From Pseudorhodoferax sp965279475 (GTDB lineage: Bacteria; Pseudomonadota; Gammaproteobacteria; Burkholderiales; Burkholderiaceae_C), in contig CBDIIA010000003.1 of the NCBI GenBank assembly GCA_965279475.1, forward strand, positions 1,240,001-1,304,000: a stretch of 64,000 nt of DNA, read 5' to 3'. A program made the translations under genes and the position numbers. Below the pieces are notes generated by a model. The model did no database searches and was not told the DNA's origin. It was given only the letters and a program-made list of their open reading frames with translations. Of this stretch, positions 40,895 through 52,085 are shown in pieces (the first letter of the stretch is position 1; the number at the start of each line of letters is the position of its first letter).

Positions 40895-41182
40895 GCAGGA
40901 ATTGTCTGCCTGCGCCCCGCGACGAATGTCACAGGACTGTGCAGCAGCGGCGATGGGGGCGACACGGGCGGCGGCGCAATTCCATGAGGCGAAAACGCAC
41001 TCCATGACCTGCTAAAGTTGCGCCCACGCGCCACAGTTTGCGGCTCGGTGCCATCGGATCTGCGGTCGTGGTCCACGCCCTGCGGTGATGGCCCACCGCC
41101 GCCTGACGCGCCTTCGGACGTTCACCACGCCACCCGCCACCTGTTCCACACCGTTTCGGGGTCAGCCCCGCCAGGAGATTCC

Positions 41183-43420
<2,238 letters not shown>

Positions 43421-43442
43421 CGCGGCCGGCGGTCCACGCCCG

Positions 43443-43478
43443 GGCCCTTGTCTTCCGGAAGGAAGGCAAGGGCCTTTT
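43443..43478 (+). terminator. intrinsic terminator after monomeric isocitrate dehydrogenase
   Basis: A 14-bp stem (GGCCCTTGTCTTCC with GGAAGGCAAGGGCC, one G-T pair) around a GGAA loop, followed by TTTT. It lies 22 bp past the stop codon and separates this gene from a convergent oxidoreductase gene. Confidence 0.85.
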
Positions 43479-43527
43479 GCTTCAGGGGCGGCGGGGTCCG
43501 ACCGGGGTTGTACCCTCGGCCTTGCGC

Positions 43528-44673
43528 TCAGACGCCCTTCTGAGGATTGATCAGGTACTTGACGCCTGTCGCACGCTGGCCGTAGGCCGCAATCGCGTCG
43601 GGCTGCAGCGCTTCGGCCAGCGACACTTCCTTCGAATAGTGGCTGGCGAAGGTGGTCGTCAGCTCGGCGGCCACGCGCTCCTTCAGCCGCTGCGCGCCGG
43701 CCGGCCCGAGCTTGTGCAGAAACGGGAACAGCAGCCAGCCGCCCATGCCCCAGGCCATGCCGAAATTGCGCACGAACTCGGTGGGGCTGGTGTCGAGGCC
43801 GCCGTAGAGGTACACCTGCTTGTGTGTGGTGGACCCATAGCGGCTGTACTCCTTGGCCGTGAGGTTCAGCGCCGCTTCCATGCAGCCGAGGATCTGGCCG
43901 GCCAGCCTGCCGCCGCCGGTGGCATCGAAAGCGATGGTAGCGCCGGTCTTCACCAGCGCCTGGGTCAGGTCGTCGAGGAAGGTGGGCGACGCCATGTTGC
44001 ACACGAACTCGGCACCCTGCGCCTTCAGGATGGCCGCCTGTTCCTCCTTGCGCACGATGTTGACCAGCGCGATGCCGTCCTTCAGGCAGATGCGGTTCAG
44101 CATCTGGCCCAGGTTGGAGGCCGCCGCCGTGTGTACCAGCGCGGTATGGCCTTCGCGCCGCATCGTCTCGACCATGCCGAGGGCGGTCAGCGGGTTGACG
44201 AAGCTCGATGCGCCGTCGGCCGCGGTGGCGCCCTCGGGCAGCAGCAGGCACTGGTCGGCGCGCATGCTGCGGTACTGGGCGTACATGGCGCCGCCGATGA
44301 TCGCAACCGTCTTGCCGAGCAGGCGTTGCGCGGCGGCCGAGTCGCCCGCCGCCACCACGGTGCCCGCCCCCTCGTTGCCGACCGGCAGCGACTGGCCGAG
44401 CCGGCCGGCCATGGCCTTCATCGCGGCTTCGGGAACCCGGGCGCTGACCACGGGCCGGCCGGGGCTGCCCGACGTGCTGGCGCTGCGCAGATCCGCGGCG
44501 CCGAACAGCAGGCCGAGGTCGGACGGGTTCAACGGCGTGGCCTCGATGCGCACCAGCACCTCGTCGGACCCGGGTGTGGGCACGGCGACGTCTTCGAGCG
44601 AGATCTGCAGTGCGCCATCGGGCTGCACGAGCGAGCGCAACTGCAGTGCAGTGGCAGGGACTTGGGTTTGCAT
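43528..44673 (-). CDS. zinc-binding-type MDR oxidoreductase (quinone reductase-like)
   Basis: A 381-residue medium-chain dehydrogenase/reductase. The GroES-like N-terminus carries 'VPTPGSDEVLVRIEATPLNPSDLGLLFG', and a middle 'VGNEGAGTVVAAG' is present. The coenzyme-binding domain runs from 'LVHTAAASNLGQMLNRICLKDGI' to 'TIAFDATGGGRLAGQI'. No structural or catalytic zinc Cys/His set is seen, so it is the quinone-oxidoreductase/enoyl-reductase-like branch. It is NAD(P)H-dependent; the substrate is unknown. It stands alone, divergent from the DUF3297 gene. Confidence 0.88.
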   Translation of the reverse strand: MQTQVPATALQLRSLVQPDGALQISLEDVAVPTPGSDEVLVRIEATPLNPSDLGLLFGAADLRSASTSGSPGRPVVSARVPEAAMKAMAGRLGQSLPVGNEGAGTVVAAGDSAAAQRLLGKTVAIIGGAMYAQYRSMRADQCLLLPEGATAADGASSFVNPLTALGMVETMRREGHTALVHTAAASNLGQMLNRICLKDGIALVNIVRKEEQAAILKAQGAEFVCNMASPTFLDDLTQALVKTGATIAFDATGGGRLAGQILGCMEAALNLTAKEYSRYGSTTHKQVYLYGGLDTSPTEFVRNFGMAWGMGGWLLFPFLHKLGPAGAQRLKERVAAELTTTFASHYSKEVSLAEALQPDAIAAYGQRATGVKYLINPQKGV

Positions 44674-44803
44674 GGGTGGTGGTCCGTTGGGGGCTGTAGC
44701 CGCAAGATGTTACGCGTCCGCGCCACCGCGCGCCACCGCGTGCCAGCGCGGGGAGTGCGCGGGCCAGCGGGTGCACACCGCGCCGCATGCAAGAATCCCG
44801 GCC

Positions 44804-45088
44804 ATGAACGATGAGACCTCTTTGCCATCCTCCCCTGCCGCGCCCCCGGCGCCGGCGCAACCGCCGCTGCCCGATCGCCTGTCGATCGACGCACGCAGCC
44901 CTTTCCATGTGGCGGCCGTGTTCGCCCATGACGTGGGCATACGTCTCAACGGGGCCGAGCGCCTCGACGTCGAGGAATACTGCATCAGCGAAGGCTGGAT
45001 CAAGGTGCCTGCCGGCAAGACGCTCGACCGCCGCGGCAAGCCGCTGCTGATCAAGCTCAAGGGCAAGGTCGAGGCGTTCTACCGCTGA
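44804..45088 (+). CDS. DUF3297 family protein
   Basis: A 94-residue soluble protein. After a short Pro/Ala-rich lead, it matches DUF3297 closely: 'LPDRLSIDARSPFHVAAVFA', 'ERLDVEEYCISEGWIKVPAG' and 'LLIKLKGKVEAFYR'. The family is widespread in proteobacteria and its role is not known. Its stop region overlaps the 3' end of the convergent mnmC gene by 10 bp, so the two transcripts must overlap antisense. Confidence 0.93.
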   Translation: MNDETSLPSSPAAPPAPAQPPLPDRLSIDARSPFHVAAVFAHDVGIRLNGAERLDVEEYCISEGWIKVPAGKTLDRRGKPLLIKLKGKVEAFYR

Positions 45089-46953
45089 AGCGCGGCCCGC
45101 GCGGGGTCCAGTGCCGCGGCCAGGCGTGCCGGCAGCGGCAGCGGTTCGCCGTGCAGCCGTGCCACCAGCAGTTCGGCGCAAAGCGGTGCGAAGCTCAGGC
45201 CGCGCGACCCCATCGCGGTACAGACCCAGAGGCCGGGGCGGTTCGCGCCGTCGACCGGGCCCACCACTGGCAGCCGGTCCGGTGATGCGCAGCGGATACC
45301 GGCCCAGTCGGCAACGGTGTCGGCGCTGCGGGTGGCCAGGGCGGCGCCCGTGGCCGGCAGCAGCGTCTGCACGCGGTCCAGGTTGAACCCGCGGTCCGCC
45401 GGCCGGATGTCGGGCTCGGCCTGGCCGCGGTCGAAACTGGCGCCGGTCAGCCAGATCGGCCCTGCCTCGTCGGCCGCATGTGGAATGAAGTGGCCATGCC
45501 CGTTGACCGGCGATGGCGGTGTGGGCAACGTGCCGTCCTGGCGCCCCCAGCTCACCTGCCCGCGGATCGGGTGCAAGCCGAGTTGGGCGCCGAGCAGCGC
45601 CTGGCTGGCGAAGCCCGCGGCCACCACCACGACCGCTGCGTCGGCCAGCGTGCAACCATCGCCGCCCACCACCCGCCAGCCCCCGTCGATGGCCTGCAAT
45701 GCGCGCACGGCCAGCCCGCCGCGCCAGGTGATGGCGGGGTGCTGCAGCCACTGCGCCACCAGCCGGGCAGGGCGGATCCAGCCCGCCGTCGCGTGCCAGC
45801 AGGCCGCATCGCCCGCCGGCAGGCCGGCCGCCTCCAACTGCTCGGCGCTGGCCGGCGCGCTCCATCGGCTGCCCGCGGCAGGCCAGGTGGCGGGCAGCGG
45901 CCGGGTGTCGCCGTGCGCATCGGGCAGACGGCGCTCGAGCACGCCGCTGGCGGCCCAGTCGGTGCCCTCGTGGAGCAGGCGACGTGCCTGCCGGAGCGTG
46001 GCCCGCACGCCGTAGCGCGACAGCTGCGACAACACGCCGTCGTCGACCGACAGGTGCGGCGTCCACAGCCCCACCGGCAGGCCGGAGGCGCCGGACGCAG
46101 GGGCGTCGGCTGCGTCCAGCACCTGCACCGCCCAGCCGTGCGCGGCCAGTTGGGCTGCGACCGCGGCCCCGGCCAGCCCGCCGCCGATCACCACGGCGCG
46201 TGACGGCGCTGTGCCGGCTTCGGACTGCGCCCACGCCGACGCGCGCCGGCGGGGTTCCCAGGCCGGGTCGTAGACGGCTTCGATGCGGTCGCGTTTGGGC
46301 GGGATGCCGGGCCGCTTGTGCACGGTGAAACCCGCCTGCGCCAACGCATCGCGTACGGGGCGCGCCACGGTCCAGGTCGCCAGGCGCGTGCCGCGGCGGC
46401 AGCGCTGCGCCACGGCCTTCAGCGTGTAGGCATCCCAGATGTCGGGGTTCTTCGCCGGGCTGAAGCCGTCGAGAAACACGGTGTCGGCCTCGCAGACGAG
46501 TTCGCGCAGCACCGTGCGGGCGTCGCCGATGCACAGGGTGAGCCGCACGCGGCCGCCGTCGAAATCGAGCGTGTGTTGCCCCGGCAGCAGGCCCCAGTAC
46601 TGGGCCTCGAGCTCGCGGGCCAGCGGCAGCAGCGACGGGTGCGCGGCCGCGGCACGCAGCAGATCGTCGGCCCGGGCCGGAAAGGCCTCGACCGACACGA
46701 AGTGCAGCCGTTGCGGGCGCGCCGGATCGGCGCGCCAGGCGGCCCAGGTCACGAGGAAATTGAGGCCGAGGCCGAAGCCGGTTTCGAGGACCGACCAGCT
46801 CGGCTGGTCTGCCCACGCGGCCGGCAGTCCGGTGCCGGCGAGGAATACGCCCTCGGCTTGCGCCAGTGCCGCGCCATGCTCGCTGTGGTAGCGGTCAGCG
46901 AAACGCGGGCTGTACGGCGTGCCGTCGTCCAGCCAGTCGACCGGCTCCGCCAC
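45079..46953 (-). CDS. mnmC: bifunctional tRNA 5-methylaminomethyl-2-thiouridine biosynthesis protein MnmC
   Basis: A 624-residue fusion. The N-terminal part (about 1-240) is the MnmD methyltransferase, with SAM motif 'LETGFGLGLNFLVTW' and 'TVFLDGFSPAKNPDIWD'. The C-terminal part (about 255-624) is the FAD-dependent oxidase, with the Rossmann motif 'AVVIGGGLAGAAVAAQLAAH', 'GASGLPVGLWTPHLS' and a final 'VCTAMGSRGLSFAPL'. Together they convert cmnm5s2U to mnm5s2U at tRNA wobble position 34. The start is GTG, 9 bp after the yggX stop. Confidence 0.96.
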   Translation of the reverse strand: MAEPVDWLDDGTPYSPRFADRYHSEHGAALAQAEGVFLAGTGLPAAWADQPSWSVLETGFGLGLNFLVTWAAWRADPARPQRLHFVSVEAFPARADDLLRAAAAHPSLLPLARELEAQYWGLLPGQHTLDFDGGRVRLTLCIGDARTVLRELVCEADTVFLDGFSPAKNPDIWDAYTLKAVAQRCRRGTRLATWTVARPVRDALAQAGFTVHKRPGIPPKRDRIEAVYDPAWEPRRRASAWAQSEAGTAPSRAVVIGGGLAGAAVAAQLAAHGWAVQVLDAADAPASGASGLPVGLWTPHLSVDDGVLSQLSRYGVRATLRQARRLLHEGTDWAASGVLERRLPDAHGDTRPLPATWPAAGSRWSAPASAEQLEAAGLPAGDAACWHATAGWIRPARLVAQWLQHPAITWRGGLAVRALQAIDGGWRVVGGDGCTLADAAVVVVAAGFASQALLGAQLGLHPIRGQVSWGRQDGTLPTPPSPVNGHGHFIPHAADEAGPIWLTGASFDRGQAEPDIRPADRGFNLDRVQTLLPATGAALATRSADTVADWAGIRCASPDRLPVVGPVDGANRPGLWVCTAMGSRGLSFAPLCAELLVARLHGEPLPLPARLAAALDPARAALQR

Positions 46954-46962
46954 GGGCGAGGC

Positions 46963-47235
46963 TCAGGCCGAAGGCGGCACGTAGCCCTGTGCCATGTCGG
47001 CACCGCTGCCGAAGAAATGGTTCTCCATCTGCCGGGCCAGGTACTGGCGCGCGCGCTGGTCGGCCAGGTTCAGGCGGTTCTCGTTGACCAGCATGGTCTG
47101 CTGCTTGAGCCAGGCGGCCCAGGCCTCCTTGCTGACGTTTTCCCAGATGCGTTTGCCGAGTTCGCCGGGATACGGCGGAAAGTCCAGGCCATCGGCTTCC
47201 TTGCCGAGCTTGATGCAGTTGACGGTGCGTGCCAT
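46963..47235 (-). CDS. yggX: oxidative damage protection protein YggX
   Basis: A 90-residue protein of the YggX/iron-trafficking family. Signatures are 'VNCIKLGKEADGLDFPPYPGELGKRI' split around the conserved Cys, 'VSKEAWAAWLKQQTMLVNEN' and 'NLADQRARQYLARQME'. It supports iron-sulphur cluster maintenance under oxidative stress. GAAGGGAAAA lies upstream of the ATG. It precedes mnmC in the same direction with a 9-bp gap, so the two are likely one operon. Confidence 0.96.
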   Translation of the reverse strand: MARTVNCIKLGKEADGLDFPPYPGELGKRIWENVSKEAWAAWLKQQTMLVNENRLNLADQRARQYLARQMENHFFGSGADMAQGYVPPSA

Positions 47236-47496
47236 GTTCGTTTTTCCCTTCTGGGATCTTTCAGGTATGGGGGCGGGCGCGGCCACGATGCCGGTCGCAC
47301 CCGCTGGAGGGGCAGGCCGCGACTTTAGCAACCTTTGGGTCGGCCCACGGCGCGTACGGCTTGCCGGGGTCGGCGGGTGTATAACCACATCCCCCCGAGG
47401 CCTGCGCCGCGCCACCTGCACGGCACGCACGGCCCCGGATCCTCCCCCGATCAGCGAGGCGCGCGTGAGGCGCACCGGCACCAAGGAAGCACAGAC

Positions 47497-48210
47497 ATGG
47501 GCGCGCAGTGGAAAGCAAAAGGCAAGGAACTGGCGGCGAATGCCAGAGGCCGCGTATTCGGAAAACTGTCCAAGGAAATCATGGTCGCCGCGCGCAGCGG
47601 TGCTGACCCCGCCTCGAATGCCCGGCTGCGCCTGGTGCTGGAGCAGGCGCGCAAGGTCTCGATGCCCAAGGACACGCTGGAGCGCGCCATCAAGAAGGGC
47701 GCCGGCATCGGCGGTGACGCGGTCCATTTCGAGCACGTCATCTACGAAGGGTTCGCGCCGCACCGCGTGCCCCTGATGGTCGAGTGCCTGACCGACAACG
47801 TGAACCGCACCGCGCCCGAGATGCGCGTGCTGTTCCGCAAGGGGCAGCTGGGAACATCGGGCTCGGTGGCCTGGGATTTCGACCACGTCGGCATGATCGA
47901 GGCCGAACCCGCCGCCGCCGGTGCTGATCCCGAGCTGGCGGCGATCGAGGCCGGCGCGCAGGACTTCGAGCCCGCCGAGGAAGGTGGTGCCACGATGTTC
48001 CTGACCGACCCGGGCGACCTCGACCTGGTGAGCCGCGCCCTGCCGCAGCAGGGCTTCACCGTGCTGTCGGCCAAGCTCGGCTACAAGGCCAAGAACCCGA
48101 TCGACCCGGCCAGCCTGAGCGCCGAGCAGCTGGAAGAGGTCGAGGCCTTTCTGGCCGCCATCGACGCCAACGACGACGTGCAGAACATCTTCGCCGGGCT
48201 GGGCGGCTGA
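47497..48210 (+). CDS. YebC/PmpR family DNA-binding transcriptional regulator
   Basis: A 237-residue YebC-type protein. The N-terminus 'GAQWKAKGKELAANARGRVFGKLSKEI' is the classical start, followed by 'VSMPKDTLERAIKKGAG' and 'VPLMVECLTDNVNRTAPEMR'. Members are transcriptional regulators (PmpR, RuvC-associated YebC) and some act in translation of proline-rich stretches. CAAGGAAG lies 7 bp ahead of the ATG. It converges on the RegA-type gene; the gap holds an 8-bp inverted repeat, GCAGGTCA/TGACCTGC, at 48220-48259. Confidence 0.94.
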   Translation: MGAQWKAKGKELAANARGRVFGKLSKEIMVAARSGADPASNARLRLVLEQARKVSMPKDTLERAIKKGAGIGGDAVHFEHVIYEGFAPHRVPLMVECLTDNVNRTAPEMRVLFRKGQLGTSGSVAWDFDHVGMIEAEPAAAGADPELAAIEAGAQDFEPAEEGGATMFLTDPGDLDLVSRALPQQGFTVLSAKLGYKAKNPIDPASLSAEQLEEVEAFLAAIDANDDVQNIFAGLGG

Positions 48211-48246
48211 CGGGGCACGGCAGGTCATCCAGGTCTTCCGGGTTTT

Positions 48247-48789
48247 CTATTTGACCTGCTGCTTGCCCAGTTTGCGCGCCAGCGTGCGCCGGTGCATGCC
48301 CAGGCGCCGTGCAGTCTCGGAGATGTTGAAGCCGGTCTCGGCCAGCACCTCGTGGATGCGCTCCCATTCGAGCGTCTTGATCGAGGTGGCGCGGTTGGTC
48401 AGTTCGATGTCGGTGCTGCCGGTGGCGCGGCCGAAGGCGGCTTCGATGTCGTCGGTGTTGGACGGTTTGGCCAGGTAGTGGCAGGCGCCGAGCTTGATCG
48501 CCTCGACCGCGGTGGCGATGCTGGCGAAACCGGTCAGCACCACGATCAGCATCGCGTCGTCGTGCGCGTTCAGCAGTTGCACGCAGGCCAGGCCCGACGC
48601 TTCGCCTTCGAGCTTGAGGTCGACCACCGCATAACCCGGCGAATGCGTGGCGAGCAGGGCCGCCACGCCGTCCAGGCTGTTGGCCAGCAGCACGGTGTAG
48701 CCGCGGCGCTCGAACGAGCGGCCCAGCGTGCGGGCGAACGCGGCGTCGTCCTCGACGAGCAGCAGCAGGCGTTCGGTGTCAGTCTCCAA
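48247..48789 (-). CDS. RegA/PrrA/ActR/RoxR-type response regulator
   Basis: About 180 residues. The receiver has the acidic pocket 'LVEDD', phospho-acceptor Asp57 in 'YAVVDLKLEG' and Lys in 'YLAKP'. The output is a Fis-type HTH at the end: 'ISETARRLGMHRRTLARKLG'. This short two-domain form is the RegA group, which controls respiratory and redox genes. The start is uncertain: TTG 48789 has GGAAGA 5 bp upstream and overlaps the kinase stop by 11 bp; an ATG at 48831 would add 14 unmatched residues. It is encoded with its RegB-type kinase. Confidence 0.93.
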   Translation of the reverse strand: METDTERLLLLVEDDAAFARTLGRSFERRGYTVLLANSLDGVAALLATHSPGYAVVDLKLEGEASGLACVQLLNAHDDAMLIVVLTGFASIATAVEAIKLGACHYLAKPSNTDDIEAAFGRATGSTDIELTNRATSIKTLEWERIHEVLAETGFNISETARRLGMHRRTLARKLGKQQVK

Positions 48790-50164
48790 CGTGGTCTTCC
48801 GTTTCGAGTGCGTCCAGTGCGTCAAGTGCAATGGCGGCCAGCGGCAGCCGCAGCGTGACGATGGCCCCGCCGCTGCCTCCGTCGCCGCGGTTCTGCGCCG
48901 TCACGCTGCCGCCCAGCGTGCGGGCCACGTTGACCACCAGGAACAGGCCCAGGCCGCCCCCGGGCCGGCCTTTGCTGGAGCGGTAGGGTTTGCCGAGTTC
49001 GGCCAGCATCGCCGGCGCGAAGCCGGGGCCGGCATCGGTCACGGTCAACAGCAGCGTCTGGGCGTCGCGGTCGACCGTCAGGCGCGACCACTGCGGCGAG
49101 GCTTCCAGCGCATTGTCGAGCACGTTGCAGATCATCTGCTTCAGCGCCGAGTCGGAGACCATCGGCAGATCGTGTTCGATGTGGTTCTCGTACTCGAACC
49201 GGTCCACCGGCCGGGTGCTGCGCCATTCCTGCGCCAGGTCGTTCATGAAGGTGCAGACCGTGGTCTCGACCGAGGATTCGCCGCGCGCCTCGCCGGCGGA
49301 CAGCAGGATGCCGCTGACGATCGCCTTGCAGCGCAGCACCTGAGCCTGCATCTCGCTCACCTCCTGCAGCAGCTCGGCATCGCTGGTGAAGAAGGGCATG
49401 CGGCACCAGTCGCCGAGGATCACGGCCAGCGTCGCCAGCGGCGTGCCGAGTTCGTGCGCCGCGCCCGAGGCCAGCAGCCCCATGCGAACGATGTGTTCCT
49501 CCTCGGCGGCGCGTTGGCGCAGATGGGCCAGGTGGGCGTCGCGTTCGCGCAGGTTCTGGCCGATGCGCGTGATGAAGACCACCAGCAGGGCCGCGTTCAG
49601 CGCAAAACACACGAGCATGCCCTGGATGTAGGGGCTGGCCAGGCCGCGGGCATGGTCGGCCGGCAGCGCGAGCGGCTGGCCGAACACGCCCAGCCCGGCG
49701 AAACATGCGGCCGTGACGGCCACGATGCTCCAGGTCGACCAGGCGGCCAGCAGCACGGCGCCGAGCGTGACCTGCAGCAGGTACAGGAAGACGAAGGGGT
49801 TGGTGGCGCCGCCGCTCAGGTAGAGCTGCGCCGTCAGCATGGCCACATCGACCAGCAGCGCGACGAACAGCTCCGTGTTGGTCGCGTTGCGGTGGCCGCG
49901 CCAGCGCAGCAGGCTGGCGATGTTGAAGGCGGCCAGCAGGGCCAGCACGCCGAGCATCTGCTCGATCGGCAGGCGGATGCCCAGGCCGTAGTGGGCCACC
50001 TCGATCGTGGCGATCTGGCCGACGACCGCGATCCAGCGCAGCTGGATCAGCTGCTGCATGTTCTTCAGGCCGGTTTCGTCGCCGGTTGCGTTGTCGGCCA
50101 GCTGTGGCCACGGGAGGGCGGGGGCGGTCGGCGGCAGGGCGGGGGCGTCAATCGGCAATGGCAT
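48779..50164 (-). CDS. RegB/PrrB/ActS-type redox-sensing histidine kinase
   Basis: A 461-residue membrane kinase with about six N-terminal transmembrane helices (residues 38-200). Three RegB hallmarks are present: the quinone-site heptapeptide GGATNPF at residues 118-124, the phospho-accepting His237 in 'GAAHELGTPLAT', and the redox-box Cys279 in 'VLRCKAI'. The ATPase domain has 'NVLDNALEASP', 'DAGPGFAP' and 'GGGLGLFLV'. RegB senses the ubiquinone pool and cysteine oxidation. ATG 50164 is chosen for its GGAGGG site 8 bp upstream; an ATG 10 codons earlier is possible. It overlaps the SURF1 gene by 17 bp. Confidence 0.95.
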   Translation of the reverse strand: MPLPIDAPALPPTAPALPWPQLADNATGDETGLKNMQQLIQLRWIAVVGQIATIEVAHYGLGIRLPIEQMLGVLALLAAFNIASLLRWRGHRNATNTELFVALLVDVAMLTAQLYLSGGATNPFVFLYLLQVTLGAVLLAAWSTWSIVAVTAACFAGLGVFGQPLALPADHARGLASPYIQGMLVCFALNAALLVVFITRIGQNLRERDAHLAHLRQRAAEEEHIVRMGLLASGAAHELGTPLATLAVILGDWCRMPFFTSDAELLQEVSEMQAQVLRCKAIVSGILLSAGEARGESSVETTVCTFMNDLAQEWRSTRPVDRFEYENHIEHDLPMVSDSALKQMICNVLDNALEASPQWSRLTVDRDAQTLLLTVTDAGPGFAPAMLAELGKPYRSSKGRPGGGLGLFLVVNVARTLGGSVTAQNRGDGGSGGAIVTLRLPLAAIALDALDALETEDHVGD

Positions 50165-51008
50165 CGGAGCGCCCTCCGGCGGCGCTGCCGGCATTGTCGC
50201 GCCCGTGCGCGCTGCGCCGCCGCTGGCGGCGGATGACCCAGGGCACGCCGGCGACCATCAGCGCCAGTGCGTACCAGGTGAGGGCATAGACGAGGTGGTT
50301 GTCGGGGAAGTCGATCACGGTCAGGCCGCCGACCGGTGCGTCGCCCTTGCCGTTCGATCCATCGGGTGGGCCATCGGTCGGTGGCGTGGCGGCGTCCGCA
50401 TCGATGAAGTACGGGGCCGCGCCGGCCAGGCCACGGGCCGCCGCGAGGGCCGCCACGTCGCGCGAGAACCAGCGGTCGGCGGCGGGGTCGTTGCGGCGCA
50501 GGAAGCCGCCGCCTGGTTCGGTCAGGCGCAGCAGGCCGGTGACCGTCACCGGCGCGGCGTCGTCTGCCGGTGGTGGAGAACTGCGAGCGGTTTCGGGGAC
50601 GAAGCCACGGTTCACCCACACCATGCTGCCGTCGGTGCGGCGCAGCGGTGTCAGCACCCAGTAGCCGCTGCCCAACCGGGTCACGGCGCGCACCCGCGCG
50701 GCTTGCGAGTGCAGGAGGCGGCCCGTGACGGTCACACGGTGGTATTCGTCGTCGGCGGCGTTGATCCGGGCCCAGCGGTCCGGCCCCGGCGCCGCGACGG
50801 CGGGGGCATGCACCCGCTCGGCCACGCGAGCGATCAGGGCGTGTTTCCAGGAGCGGCGCTCGACCTGCCATGTACCCAGCGCCGCGAACACGGCGAAGAG
50901 CAGTACCGCGCAGAGCGCTGCGGCGATCTTCAGGCTTCTGCGGGGTGGCCCGGGCCGGGCGGCCGTGGCATCTGGCCGGCCGGGAGTGACATGCGGTGGC
51001 ACGTGCAC
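50148..51008 (-). CDS. SURF1 family protein
   Basis: A 286-residue membrane protein with one transmembrane helix near each end (about 27-46 and 240-258) and a large periplasmic part. SURF1 signatures include 'FAALGTWQVERRSWKHALIA' and, near the C-terminus, 'DNHLVYALTWYALALM'. SURF1 proteins help insert haem into terminal oxidases. Copies next to quinol oxidase operons (the Surf1q type described in Paracoccus) serve that oxidase, which fits its place 7 bp after cyoD. The start is GTG at 51008. Confidence 0.92.
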   Translation of the reverse strand: MHVPPHVTPGRPDATAARPGPPRRSLKIAAALCAVLLFAVFAALGTWQVERRSWKHALIARVAERVHAPAVAAPGPDRWARINAADDEYHRVTVTGRLLHSQAARVRAVTRLGSGYWVLTPLRRTDGSMVWVNRGFVPETARSSPPPADDAAPVTVTGLLRLTEPGGGFLRRNDPAADRWFSRDVAALAAARGLAGAAPYFIDADAATPPTDGPPDGSNGKGDAPVGGLTVIDFPDNHLVYALTWYALALMVAGVPWVIRRQRRRSAHGRDNAGSAAGGRSDAIAD

Positions 51009-51015
51009 ATGCCCC

Positions 51016-51402
51016 TCAGGGCATGTTCTTCATCTCATGGATGCTCTTGGGCATCATGTTGTGGTTCAGGTGGTACATCACCCAGATCGAGCCGCTCAGG
51101 GTGATCACGACGAGCACGATGGTGAAGATCAGCGCCAGCATCGACCAGCCGCCTTCCACCCGGGTGTTCATGTGCAGGAAGTACACCATGTGCACGACGA
51201 TCTGCACCGCAGCCAGACCCAGGATCACCAGCGCCGTGGTGCTCGACGCATCGAACACCTTGCCCATGACGATCCAGAACGGGATGACCGTGAGCACCAC
51301 GGCCAGCACGAAGCCGGTCATGTAGCCCTTGAAGGTGCTGTGCGGGCCTTCGTCGTGGCCATGGCCATCGGCGTGAACTTCGTGGTCGTTGTGAACTGTC
51401 AT
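51016..51402 (-). CDS. cyoD: cytochrome o ubiquinol oxidase subunit IV
   Basis: A 128-residue subunit with three transmembrane helices. The N-terminus is His/Asp-rich (VHADGHGHDEGPHSTF), then 'GYMTGFVLAVVLTVIPFWIV', 'VHMVYFLHMN' and a C-terminal helix. It stabilises the CuB site of the bo3 quinol oxidase. Its ATG overlaps the cyoC stop as ATGA. Confidence 0.95.
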   Translation of the reverse strand: MTVHNDHEVHADGHGHDEGPHSTFKGYMTGFVLAVVLTVIPFWIVMGKVFDASSTTALVILGLAAVQIVVHMVYFLHMNTRVEGGWSMLALIFTIVLVVITLSGSIWVMYHLNHNMMPKSIHEMKNMP

Positions 51403-52085
51403 GGCAGAGACCCCATCAGGTAGACGAAGGTGAAGACGCCGATCCACACCACGTCCAGAAAGTGCCAGAACATCGACAGGCACATCAGCCGGCGGCGGTT
51501 CTCGGCGATCAGGCCGCCGCGCGCCACCTGCACCATCAGCGTGATCAGCCAGACGATGCCGAAGGTGACGTGCAGGCCGTGCGTGCCGACCAGCGTGAAG
51601 AACGACGACAGGAACGCGCTGCGCTGCGGCACCGCGCCCTCGTGGATCAGGTGCGCGAACTCGTACAGCTCCAGGCCGATGAAGACCGCGCCCAGCAGGC
51701 CGGTGACGGCGAGCCACGCGAGCACCGGTCCCACGCGCCGGCGTTGCATCTCGAGCATCGCGAAGCCGTAGGTGATCGACGACAGCAGCAGCATCGAGGT
51801 GTTCACCGCCACCAGCTTCAGGTCGAACAGGTCGGCACCCGACGGGCCGGCCGCGTAGCTGCGGCCCAGCACCGCGTGCACCGCGAACAGCACGGCGAAG
51901 ATGAGGCAGTCGCTCATCAGGTAGAGCCAGAAGCCCAGCAGCGTGGCGTTCTCGACGTGGTGCTCGCCGGGAACGTAGAAGCGCAGGCCGTCCGGCGCGT
52001 CGACGCCTCGGGGCTCGTGCGGCGGGATGTGCCCGTGTGCCGGGTTCAGCCTGCCGGTGGGGGAGGGCAGCGTGGTGTCAGACAT
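51399..52085 (-). CDS. cyoC: cytochrome o ubiquinol oxidase subunit III
   Basis: A 228-residue five-helix subunit. 'FWLYLMSDCLIFAVLFAVHAVL', 'LYEFAHLIHEGAVPQRSAFLSSFF' split by a loop, 'LVGTHGLHVTFGIVWLI' and 'FWHFLDVVWIGVFTFVYLMG' match CyoC. It lacks the two extra helices of cytochrome c oxidase subunit III, as expected for a quinol oxidase. Its start overlaps the cyoB end by 8 bp and its stop the cyoD start by 4 bp. Confidence 0.96.
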   Translation of the reverse strand: MSDTTLPSPTGRLNPAHGHIPPHEPRGVDAPDGLRFYVPGEHHVENATLLGFWLYLMSDCLIFAVLFAVHAVLGRSYAAGPSGADLFDLKLVAVNTSMLLLSSITYGFAMLEMQRRRVGPVLAWLAVTGLLGAVFIGLELYEFAHLIHEGAVPQRSAFLSSFFTLVGTHGLHVTFGIVWLITLMVQVARGGLIAENRRRLMCLSMFWHFLDVVWIGVFTFVYLMGSLP

